Shown here: in pieces, positions 6,549 to 12,996 of the stretch | Position numbering within the stretch: the first letter of the stretch is position 1 | Layout: each line of letters starts with the position of its first letter | NCBI GenBank assembly: GCA_019090365.1 | Contig: JAHRWC010000200.1 | Location: 1-21,651, forward strand | Direction: 5' to 3' | Length of the DNA stretch: 21,651 bases | From: Flavobacteriaceae bacterium | GTDB taxonomy: Bacteria > Bacteroidota > Bacteroidia > Flavobacteriales > Flavobacteriaceae | Program-made: the position numbers and the translations under genes | The notes under the pieces: generated by a model | Database searches by the model: none | The model's input: only the letters and a program-made list of their open reading frames with translations | Told to the model about the DNA's origin: nothing

Positions 6549-8651
6549 ATGAAAAAACTTTTTAGTGTACTATTATGTACACTTTTATATACAGTTTCTT
6601 TTTCACAAGAAGTAGAAAAAGAACAAGATAGTACTAACCAAAAGGTCATTAAGATAGATGAAGTAATTGTTGTTGGTAATTCAAAAAATGATCCTGTATT
6701 TGCAACTGTTTCTACAGACAATGCTGAAAAAATTGTACAACCTAAAAATGTTGCAGATTTATTTAGCAGCGTTAATGGTTTTTCAACTATAAAACGTGGA
6801 AATTATGCAAATGATCCTGCGTTTAGAGCAGCTCAATATGAGCAACTAAATATAATGTATGATGGAGGTACTAAAGCTGTAAATGCTTGTACTAACAGAA
6901 TGGATCCAATTACTACACACGTGATTCCTGAAGAAATTACAAAAATTGAGATTATTAAAGGGCCTTACTCTGTACGTTATGGCGCAACCTTTGGAGGGAT
7001 TGTAAATTTAGTAACTCAAAAACCTTCTGCTTCTGAATATGGTTTTCATGGAAAAACATCTGCTGGATACGAAACCAATGGAAATTCATTAGTAACCATG
7101 CTTCAATTACAACAGATTACCGAAAAATATGATATCGTTGGAAATGTAGGATATCGTGATTTTGGAAATTATGAAGACGGTGATGGAACCGAGATTCCTT
7201 CCTCTTTTAGAAGTACTGACTACGGAATTAAATTTGGATATAATTTTACTGAAGATCAACGTATAAAATTACATTGGCGTCAATCATTTGGACGCGATGT
7301 ATTACACGCAGGATTGCCAATGGATACTGAATTTGACAACAGTACAGTTGTATCCTTAGATTATAAATTAACAAACATTGGCGAAGTTGCAAAGACTTTA
7401 AACGCTAAGGTGTATTATAGTTTTGTAGATCATTTAATGACCAATTTTAAAAGACCTTCTTTTATGAGAATGTCAGCTTCATCTCCTGTAGAAGCTACAA
7501 CAATTGGAGGTAAAATTGAATTAAAATGGAATCCATCTGAACAAGTAAAATTATTTAGTGGAGTAGATGCGATGTTAATTGCAAGAGATGGTGTTAGAAA
7601 CCGAATCATGAAATTAAATATGATGGGAGAACCGCTACCTATGCCAATGGAATTTACAGATAAAATTTGGCAAGATTCCTATATTAATAATTATGGAGTT
7701 TTTACAGAAGCAAGATGGCATGCAAATAGCTCAACCATATTTACTGCGGGTTTACGTTATGATATGATTAATACTGACATCCAAGACCCTGAAGAGGATT
7801 TTGCTGAAATGTACGACCTTAAAGAGCGTAATGAAGATAATATTAGTGGTACAGTTTCTTTAAAGAAATTAATCTCAGATAATTTTACTTTGGAAGCCGC
7901 TTATGGTAGAGGGGTACGTTCTGCAAATATGATTGAACGTTATGTAAATCATTTCAATATAGGACAAGATCCTTACGAATATATTGGGAATCCAAACCTA
8001 AAAGCTGAGGTAAATAATCAATTTGAAATAGGATTTAAAGGAAAGAAAAAATTTGAGCAAGGAATCGATGCTTTTAAATTTGAAGCTTCATTTTATTATT
8101 CATTTTTTGAAAACTTAATTGTTGCAAAGATTGATGAAAGCTTAACAAGAAAATTCAATCCTATGCTAGATCCTGTTCACCCGAAAGTTTTTCAGAATAT
8201 AGAAGAGGCGTATAAAACAGGATTTGAAGCAACGGCTCAAATAGACTTTTTAAAAGACTATTATTTTAAAACTGAAGTTGCTTTAGTTTATGCAAAAAAC
8301 AAAGATTTTAATGAATCTTTACCATTAAGCCCACCTGTTACTACAAAAGTATCTTTAGGGTTTGAAAAAAAGAAATTTTGGGCTAGTGCTTTGTTAAATG
8401 TAGTTAGTAAGCAAAATAATATTTCAGAAAGTTTTGGCGAAACTAGCACTGATGGATATGAAACTTTAGATGTAAAACTAGGAGTAAAACCTATTAAGAA
8501 TGTAACCTTAGGAGTTTCAGTATTGATTGTATTTGACAAAACATATCATAATCACTTAAATTTTTCTTATAGAAATCAAGAAGATTTTGGTAGTGTACCG
8601 ATTAATGATCCGGGAAGAAACTTTACTGCTTTTCTACAGTATAAGTTTTAG
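6549..8651 (+). CDS. TonB-dependent outer membrane copper receptor, OprC-like
   Basis: Outer-membrane importer of 700 residues. The signal peptide ends at about residue 20 (LLYTVSFSQ). A TonB-box-like stretch (KIDEVIVVG) and the plug domain follow, including EITKIEIIKGPYSVRYGA and GGIVNLVT, then a 22-strand-type barrel ending in the aromatic FTAFLQYKF. The plug contains ACTNRMDP: Cys114 and Met118 form CxxxM. In the barrel, VDHLMTNF supplies His295 and Met297 (HxM). The CxxxM-HxM set is the copper site described for Pseudomonas OprC, so copper import is the best call. There is no N-terminal carboxypeptidase-like domain, and no SusD partner is nearby, which argues against glycan uptake. It is preceded by the small cysteine protein and ends at a terminator shared with a convergent gene. 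Confidence 0.85.
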   Translation: MKKLFSVLLCTLLYTVSFSQEVEKEQDSTNQKVIKIDEVIVVGNSKNDPVFATVSTDNAEKIVQPKNVADLFSSVNGFSTIKRGNYANDPAFRAAQYEQLNIMYDGGTKAVNACTNRMDPITTHVIPEEITKIEIIKGPYSVRYGATFGGIVNLVTQKPSASEYGFHGKTSAGYETNGNSLVTMLQLQQITEKYDIVGNVGYRDFGNYEDGDGTEIPSSFRSTDYGIKFGYNFTEDQRIKLHWRQSFGRDVLHAGLPMDTEFDNSTVVSLDYKLTNIGEVAKTLNAKVYYSFVDHLMTNFKRPSFMRMSASSPVEATTIGGKIELKWNPSEQVKLFSGVDAMLIARDGVRNRIMKLNMMGEPLPMPMEFTDKIWQDSYINNYGVFTEARWHANSSTIFTAGLRYDMINTDIQDPEEDFAEMYDLKERNEDNISGTVSLKKLISDNFTLEAAYGRGVRSANMIERYVNHFNIGQDPYEYIGNPNLKAEVNNQFEIGFKGKKKFEQGIDAFKFEASFYYSFFENLIVAKIDESLTRKFNPMLDPVHPKVFQNIEEAYKTGFEATAQIDFLKDYYFKTEVALVYAKNKDFNESLPLSPPVTTKVSLGFEKKKFWASALLNVVSKQNNISESFGETSTDGYETLDVKLGVKPIKNVTLGVSVLIVFDKTYHNHLNFSYRNQEDFGSVPINDPGRNFTAFLQYKF

Positions 8652-8678
8652 ATCATTTTGTTGTTTAGTTGTTTAATT

Positions 8679-8707
8679 AAAAAGAGGGCTATTAAGCCCT
8701 CTTTTTT
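8679..8707. terminator. Bidirectional terminator between the copper receptor and the 26-residue peptide gene
   Basis: A perfect 10-bp stem AAAGAGGGCT / AGCCCTCTTT (8681-8690, 8695-8704) has a 4-base loop, an A run before and a T run after. It therefore works for the plus-strand receptor gene and the minus-strand small gene that converge on it. Confidence 0.88.
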
Positions 8708-8726
8708 CTAACAACACTAATTATTA

Positions 8727-8807
8727 TTATTTCTTTTTACCACTGTTCATGAATTGAACTAGCATTACAACAAGTGCAACAATGACTAAAACAAAAACAC
8801 CAATCAT
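8727..8807 (-). CDS. Predicted 26-residue single-helix membrane peptide
   Basis: A short frame from ATG 8807 to TAA 8727. The peptide starts MIGVFVLVIVALVVMLV, a near-perfect transmembrane helix, then QFMNS and ends GKKK, suggesting the basic C terminus lies in the cytoplasm. Support beyond the frame: the helix-plus-basic-tail composition, a perfect TAnnTTTG -7 box with an Fnr-like site upstream (8877-8919), and a strong terminator directly after it, so it is a complete stand-alone transcription unit. Small single-helix peptides of this kind often associate with respiratory complexes, but no family is recognised. The leader would be about 65 bases. An in-frame stop upstream and no other in-frame ATG before 8807 fix the start. 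Confidence 0.6.
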   Translation of the reverse strand: MIGVFVLVIVALVVMLVQFMNSGKKK

Positions 8808-8876
8808 GATTACACCATTATTGTAATTGTAAAGAGAAATAGTTTGATCTATCAGAATATACTTTTTATATTAAGT

Positions 8877-8919
8877 CAAAAGTAGAAATATGTCAGTTTT
8901 AATAAAATGATAAAAGTCA
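8877..8919 (-). promoter_or_regulatory. Promoter of the small peptide gene with a TGAC-N4-ATCA (Fnr-like) site
   Basis: The minus-strand -7 box TACTTTTG (8877-8884) is a perfect TAnnTTTG. TGAC-TTTT-ATCA (8908-8919, centre 8913.5) is 29.5 bp from its edge. The plus-strand 19-mer AAATGATAAAAGTCAGTTC (8905-8923) is identical to the one before the SQR gene (11103-11121). Confidence 0.65.
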
Positions 8920-8930
8920 GTTCTTGAAAT

Positions 8931-8959
8931 AAAAAAAGCCATCTTTTAGATGGCTTTTT
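8931..8959 (-). terminator. Terminator of the SQR-TusE-DsrE operon
   Basis: The stem AAAAAGCCATCT / AGATGGCTTTTT (8933-8944, 8948-8959) has a 3-base loop and a T run on the minus strand. It starts 16 bases past the DsrE-like gene's stop codon and lies directly upstream of the small peptide promoter. Confidence 0.88.
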
Positions 8960-8975
8960 CATGGTTAAATTTTAA

Positions 8976-9449
8976 TTAAATGAAGAGCAAATGGCAGTCT
9001 TCAGTATTGGCTCTATTGTAAAAATCACCAATTGTTAGAATACCATCAATATCATCAATTAAATCTTCTTCTTTTAAATGGAACATTTCAACAGCTAATT
9101 TACAAGCCCAAAGTTTCGCTCCAGAATCTGATAAGATTTCTAAGAACTCACCTACAGGAGGCATGTCTAATTTTTCCATTTCTTTTTTCATCATTTTTGT
9201 AGCAAATGCTTCCATTCCTGGTAAGCCTCCTAACATGGTAGGAATATGCATTGCTGGATTACCAACAGTGGCTACTTTTAAATGTTCTAATTTCTTTTTC
9301 TGAATTGCTTCTAGCCCAAAGAAAGTAAAGAATATTTCAGATTCAATCCCTTCCATTCTAGCTCCATTTGCCATAATAAAGGCTGCATATACATTTTCAA
9401 TTGTTGCTTTCGATAAGATGAAAAGCATTTTTTTTACGGTTGTTGCCAT
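8976..9449 (-). CDS. DsrE-family sulfur-carrier protein (DsrE2-like)
   Basis: A protein of 157 residues, last gene of the SQR operon. The family moves persulfide sulfur on a cysteine between partner proteins. The Rossmann-like start (KKMLFILSKATIENVYAAFIMANGARMEG) and the motif SGAKLWACKLAVEMFHLKEEDL, with candidate acceptor Cys116, fit the DsrE/DsrE2 group. Cys152 near the C terminus is a second cysteine of unknown role. A Met/Gly-rich middle (NPAMHIPTMLGGLPGM) contains no clear membrane helix, so it should be cytoplasmic. It starts 17 bases after the TusE-like gene. Pairing with TusE/DsrC and SQR suggests it takes sulfane sulfur produced at the membrane (inference). Confidence 0.82.
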   Translation of the reverse strand: MATTVKKMLFILSKATIENVYAAFIMANGARMEGIESEIFFTFFGLEAIQKKKLEHLKVATVGNPAMHIPTMLGGLPGMEAFATKMMKKEMEKLDMPPVGEFLEILSDSGAKLWACKLAVEMFHLKEEDLIDDIDGILTIGDFYNRANTEDCHLLFI

Positions 9450-9466
9450 TTGATTTTATTTTTAGA

Positions 9467-9775
9467 TTAAATACAACTTTTTGGTTTTGGAATTCCTGCA
9501 ATTAAAGTAGATTTCTTTAAAGGACCTCCAGGGAATAAAGCGTAAAAAGTTTTAATGTCGATTACACCGCTTTTTTTAATTCCTCTAATTGATAAAGCAG
9601 CATCTTCTTTATGTTTTCCTTGAAGAAATTCAACAACTTCCCAATGTTTATCTGTCATTTCAATTTCTTGCTCTTTTGCTAGTTCTATACCAATTTCTTT
9701 TGTCCATTGAGAGAAATCTGTTAGGTAGCCATCTTCTGTTGTGTTGATTTTATATCCTGCTATTGTTGTTTCCAT
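9467..9775 (-). CDS. TusE/DsrC-family sulfur relay protein with a single C-terminal cysteine
   Basis: A cytoplasmic sulfur relay protein of 102 residues. The family signature is clear: DGYLTDFSQWTKEIGIELAKEQEIEMTDKHWEVVEFL, then SIRGIKKSG, then FPGGPLKKSTLIAGIPKPKSCI. The penultimate residue Cys101 is the flexible-arm cysteine that carries sulfur. The second cysteine of true DsrC (GACKIAGLPKP type) is replaced by Thr90. This excludes the trisulfide chemistry used with DsrAB and makes it TusE-like or a DsrC-like carrier. No TusBCD or DsrAB genes are visible here. It lies between the SQR and DsrE genes in one operon. Confidence 0.9.
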   Translation of the reverse strand: METTIAGYKINTTEDGYLTDFSQWTKEIGIELAKEQEIEMTDKHWEVVEFLQGKHKEDAALSIRGIKKSGVIDIKTFYALFPGGPLKKSTLIAGIPKPKSCI

Positions 9776-9804
9776 GATTCTTATATTTATGTTGTTTATA
9801 TTAA

Positions 9805-11046
9805 TTATTTTTTGATATCAAATACTTTTCCTTTAAAGCTCATATTTCTTGAAACAAATGGAATTGCTATTCCTTTTAAAAGCATATTCCAATAGATCCA
9901 TCTAAATGCTAATTTCCCCCAGTGATTAAATACACTTTCTTTTAATAGCTTAAGAGGTCCAATTTTTGAAAACGGAAAGGTTCCATGAACAGGTTCTGTG
10001 ACATAATTAAAGTCGATTAATAAAGCTTTTTTATCTCCTGTTTCAATAAAACAATTTGCGTGACCATCAAATTCTTCTTTTAAAGTATATCCTTTGATAT
10101 ATAGAAGTATGTTATCGGTTAAAGTTTCTGCTTGGAAATGGGCTACAGAACCTGCCTTTGAAGCTGGGACATTTGTAGCATCACCAATGACAAACACATT
10201 CTCATTTTCTATAGATTGTAGGGTGTGTTTATGTGTTGGAATAAAGTTTAAATCGTCTCCCATACCAGATCTTTCAATTACCTCATCTCCCATATTAGTA
10301 GGGACAGTAACTAATAAATCGAAAGGAACTGTTTTATCTGCATAATCGATAATTTCTTTGTTTTCATTATCGACTCTTTCAATAGCGAAATCTGGTTCTA
10401 ATTTTATTCCCTTTTCTTCTAATAAATAACTAAGAGCTGTTGAACAAGTAGGTTTTGTAAAAGCACCGTCTAAAGGAGTTACATAGGTAATATCTACTTT
10501 ATCGCGCATTCCTTTTTCTTTGAAATATGAATCAGCTAGAAAAGCAAATTCAAGAGGAGCAACAGGACATTTTATTGGTAATTCAGTAATATGAACTACT
10601 AGTTTTCCACCTTCCCATTCACGTAATTTATTACGCAAAGCTAAAGCACCTTCAAAAGTGTAAAAGTCGAAAATATCTTTTTTCCAAAGAGGTCCAAGTA
10701 ATCCTTCTGTTTCATCTGGAGCAATTTTAGAGCCAGTAGCAACCACTAAAATATCATACTCTAAAGTTTCATCTTCTAGCTCAACTTTATTTTCTTCTGG
10801 AAGAATTTTTTCAATCTTTTTTTGAATATAATTTACTCCTTTTGGAATAAATTTTTTACCTACTTTTTTAACTTGTTCTTCAGTATAAGTGTCGAAGGGA
10901 AGAAATAAAAAGCCTGGTTGATAATAATGTGTTTTATACTGATCAACAATTGAGATATTCCATTCACCTTTGTTAAGTTTAGGTCTAAGATGGTTTGCCA
11001 TCATTGTCCCCGCTGTTCCTGAACCTAATATAACTAAGTTTTTCAT
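9805..11046 (-). CDS. sqr: Sulfide:quinone oxidoreductase-like FAD flavoprotein
   Basis: A membrane-associated flavoprotein of 413 residues that should oxidise sulfide to polysulfide or persulfide and reduce quinone. FAD-binding GSGTAGTMMANHL is at residues 8-20, the second nucleotide motif VVATGSKIAP at 101-110, and the third VFVIGDATNVPASKAG at 284-299. Cys160 (IKCPVAPLEFAF) and Cys332 (HANCFIETGDKKALL) match Cys160 and Cys356 of Acidithiobacillus SQR, the pair that holds the polysulfide. The third SQR cysteine (Cys128) is absent, with Cys201 elsewhere. A hydrophobic, basic C terminus (GKLAFRWIYWNMLLKGIAIPF) fits monotopic membrane binding. It heads an operon with TusE- and DsrE-like genes and carries both classes of Crp/Fnr-type sites upstream. 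Other members of the FccB/SQR superfamily remain possible. Confidence 0.85.
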   Translation of the reverse strand: MKNLVILGSGTAGTMMANHLRPKLNKGEWNISIVDQYKTHYYQPGFLFLPFDTYTEEQVKKVGKKFIPKGVNYIQKKIEKILPEENKVELEDETLEYDILVVATGSKIAPDETEGLLGPLWKKDIFDFYTFEGALALRNKLREWEGGKLVVHITELPIKCPVAPLEFAFLADSYFKEKGMRDKVDITYVTPLDGAFTKPTCSTALSYLLEEKGIKLEPDFAIERVDNENKEIIDYADKTVPFDLLVTVPTNMGDEVIERSGMGDDLNFIPTHKHTLQSIENENVFVIGDATNVPASKAGSVAHFQAETLTDNILLYIKGYTLKEEFDGHANCFIETGDKKALLIDFNYVTEPVHGTFPFSKIGPLKLLKESVFNHWGKLAFRWIYWNMLLKGIAIPFVSRNMSFKGKVFDIKK

Positions 11047-11074
11047 TGTAAAAGTTTAAGTAACTAATAATGAG

Positions 11075-11117
11075 TAAATTTACTTAAGTTATAAAAGGCA
11101 ACAAATGATAAAAGTCA
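11075..11117 (-). promoter_or_regulatory. SQR operon promoter with a TGAC-N4-ATCA (Fnr-like) site
   Basis: The minus-strand -7 box TAAATTTA (11075-11082) matches seven of eight positions of TAnnTTTG. TGAC-TTTT-ATCA (11106-11117, centre 11111.5) is 29.5 bp from its edge. Predicted transcription start is near 11070, giving a leader of about 24 bases. The 19-mer around the site (11103-11121) is identical to that before the 26-residue peptide gene. Confidence 0.65.
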
Positions 11118-11125
11118 GTTCGATG

Positions 11126-11141
11126 TGTAACTAAAGTTACA
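11126..11141. promoter_or_regulatory. Perfect TGTAAC-N4-GTTACA palindrome, candidate operator for the local Crp-family regulator
   Basis: TGTAACTAAAGTTACA is a perfect palindrome with the geometry of a CRP site (TGTGA-N6-TCACA) but A instead of G at the third base from the spacer side (TGTAA-N6-TTACA). It lies 22 bp, two helical turns, upstream of the Fnr-like site of the SQR promoter and 25 bp past the regulator's stop codon. Confidence 0.55.
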
Positions 11142-11165
11142 GAGAATACAAGGAAAATGTTGTAT

Positions 11166-11819
11166 CTAAAAGCTTTCTATGATGATTTTATTACGACGCA
11201 TTTCAATTTTGTTTTCCTGTTCTAATTGCTTTAACATACGAGAAACCACAACTCTAGAAGAATTTAAATCGTTTGCAATTTCTTGATGTGTAATGTCTAG
11301 AATATTCTCTTGCGTAATTTTTACTTTTTCAATTAAATATTTAAGCATTCTATTTTTAAGTTTCATAAATGCTAAACCATCAATTGCGTCAACCATCTCA
11401 AGAAGTCTAAGATGATAACTATCAATAATAAAACGCCTCCAAGTTTTGTGTTTTTGAAGCCAATCATCAATCACTTCAACAGGTAGAAATACAACTTCAA
11501 CATCTTTTTCAACAATACCTCTAAAAATACTCCTTTTGTGATCAATGCAATTTACAAATGAAATTGCACAGGTGTCACCACGTTCTAGGTAATAAAGTGC
11601 TAATTCTTCATCTTCATTTTCTTGCCTCATTATTTTAACTACTCCACTTAAAATTAAAGGGATATGAGTTAAATCTTGGCCTATGTCTATTAATAAGTTT
11701 CCGCTTTCAATCGATTCAAATCGCCCAACTTTTATAATATCATCTATAAGTTCTTTTTCAAAAATACTAGAATAGTATTCACTTAATTTGTCCTGTAAAT
11801 TACTGTTTTGACTATTCAT
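11166..11819 (-). CDS. Crp/Fnr-family transcriptional regulator
   Basis: A DNA-binding activator of 217 residues. The N-terminal cyclic-nucleotide-like beta roll (about 30-115) lacks the cAMP phosphate-binding loop and the Fnr-type four-cysteine cluster. It contains GDTCAISFVNC with Cys84 and Cys91, which could sense a redox or sulfur signal (inference). A dimerisation helix follows at about 115-145, then the winged helix-turn-helix ITHQEIANDLNSSRVVVSRMLKQLE (176-200). This aligns without gaps to E. coli CRP [25 protein letters not shown]: Arg180 and Arg185 are kept (Arg189, Arg194), but Glu181 is Val190. A weak -7-like box (TAACTTTA, 11848-11855) lies upstream with no Crp/Fnr-type site at the shared spacing, so it appears not to be under the same control as its neighbours. 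Confidence 0.92.
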   Translation of the reverse strand: MNSQNSNLQDKLSEYYSSIFEKELIDDIIKVGRFESIESGNLLIDIGQDLTHIPLILSGVVKIMRQENEDEELALYYLERGDTCAISFVNCIDHKRSIFRGIVEKDVEVVFLPVEVIDDWLQKHKTWRRFIIDSYHLRLLEMVDAIDGLAFMKLKNRMLKYLIEKVKITQENILDITHQEIANDLNSSRVVVSRMLKQLEQENKIEMRRNKIIIESF

Positions 11820-11861
11820 TGTATGTATATTTTTTACACTTAGGAAGTAAAGTTAAGAAAT

Positions 11862-11894
11862 AAAAAACTCTCTAACTTAAGTTAGAGAGTTTTC
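11862..11894 (-). terminator. Terminator after the porin gene
   Basis: A perfect 30-base palindrome (11864-11893) with arms AAAACTCTCTAACTT / AAGTTAGAGAGTTTT; on the minus strand it runs into a T tract. It ends the rhodanese-rhodanese-porin operon and insulates the regulator gene downstream. Confidence 0.85.
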
Positions 11895-11934
11895 CTTAAA
11901 AAGACTATTAAATAATCAAAACAAATAAAAAATA

Positions 11935-12978
11935 TTAGAATCTTACTTGTACTTGTGCCAAAAATACATCGTTATCAATATTAATGTCAGTTTCAATATG
12001 AGCTTGATAATTTATTTGAAGTCTAACTCTGTCATTATGGAAATAACTTGCTCCAATAGTCATCATTTCTTGGTATCCAACTTTTTTCACGTCAATGTTA
12101 GAGTCAAAAAATTCGTATTTAAAAACAGGTTGGATATTCCATTTTGTGTCATAAGTTGCCATAATGTATCCACCGTCTCTTTTTTCACCTAATTCAACTA
12201 AAGCATCTCCACAACCACCACCTGCAGCGCGGTTAAAATCACCTTCATCATAGATATATTCACCTTGTAATTTAAACTTGTCGTAGGTTGCTACAAATTC
12301 GGCACCATAAGAAGTTCTAGATTCGTCATTATTAGGGTATCCATATCTAAAACTACCACCAACTGTTAAAAAGTCGAATGCTTTATAAGTTAATCTACCT
12401 ATAAAATCCTTTTGTGAATTATTATCAGATACGTGAAGTCCACTACCATTCATTAAAGCTATAGAATAATTAAATTTTGTGTATTTATTTCCACCTAAAA
12501 TCATTAAACCATAATCTCTTTGTGGAGCAATTAATTGATTAGATACAATGGCTCTATCAATAGTACTTAAACCATGACAAGGAGTAGATACTTCAAGACC
12601 AAATGGTTGTTTGAATGAACCTAATGAAGCCTTAGCCCAAGTATATTTGTCGTACGTAACAAAAGCATCTAATAAAACCACACTTCCGGTACCACTAACA
12701 AATGGACTTGTTTCAAGTGTAAAGTAATATGAAAAGTCATTATTTACTTTACCTCTTACACCAATTCGGGCTCTTTTAAATTTGAATTCACTTTCGTTTT
12801 CATCATTAAAAGTGTAATCAAATTCAGGTTGAAGATAACCGAAAATCTTTATAGTCGGTTTTGTTATAGAATCGTTTTTTGCTTCCGGTTCATCACCTTC
12901 ACATCCTTGTGAAAAAAGATTACTTGAAGTGAATAAAAACACAAGCGATATCAGTATTAATATTTTATTTTTCATCAT
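11935..12978 (-). CDS. Outer membrane porin, phosphate-selective porin O/P-like
   Basis: A beta-barrel of 347 residues. The signal peptide ends at about residue 24 (SSNLFSQ). The barrel begins KIFGYLQPEFDYTF and ends in the outer-membrane terminal strand AQVQVRF, with family-typical stretches FKFKRARIGVRG, FSYYFTLETSP and SLGSFKQPFGLE. Members of this group admit anions or small solutes; entry of thiosulfate or other sulfur oxyanions is an inference from the neighbouring genes. Three cysteines (Cys26, Cys134 in TPCHGL, Cys256 in GGGCGDAL) are uncommon in porins. It is third and last in an operon with two tandem-rhodanese proteins, separated from the second by 18 bases. Confidence 0.82.
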   Translation of the reverse strand: MMKNKILILISLVFLFTSSNLFSQGCEGDEPEAKNDSITKPTIKIFGYLQPEFDYTFNDENESEFKFKRARIGVRGKVNNDFSYYFTLETSPFVSGTGSVVLLDAFVTYDKYTWAKASLGSFKQPFGLEVSTPCHGLSTIDRAIVSNQLIAPQRDYGLMILGGNKYTKFNYSIALMNGSGLHVSDNNSQKDFIGRLTYKAFDFLTVGGSFRYGYPNNDESRTSYGAEFVATYDKFKLQGEYIYDEGDFNRAAGGGCGDALVELGEKRDGGYIMATYDTKWNIQPVFKYEFFDSNIDVKKVGYQEMMTIGASYFHNDRVRLQINYQAHIETDINIDNDVFLAQVQVRF

Positions 12979-12996
12979 TTGAATTTTTAAGTTCTA

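Noticed and set aside
9467-9775. True DsrC acting with dissimilatory sulfite reductase
   Set aside because: The second conserved Cys is Thr90 and no dsrAB is visible, so it was called TusE/DsrC-like with one active Cys.
11848-11890. Autoregulatory site before the Crp/Fnr gene
   Set aside because: A weak -7-like box is present, but the position 29.5 bp upstream falls in the terminator palindrome and contains neither site class.
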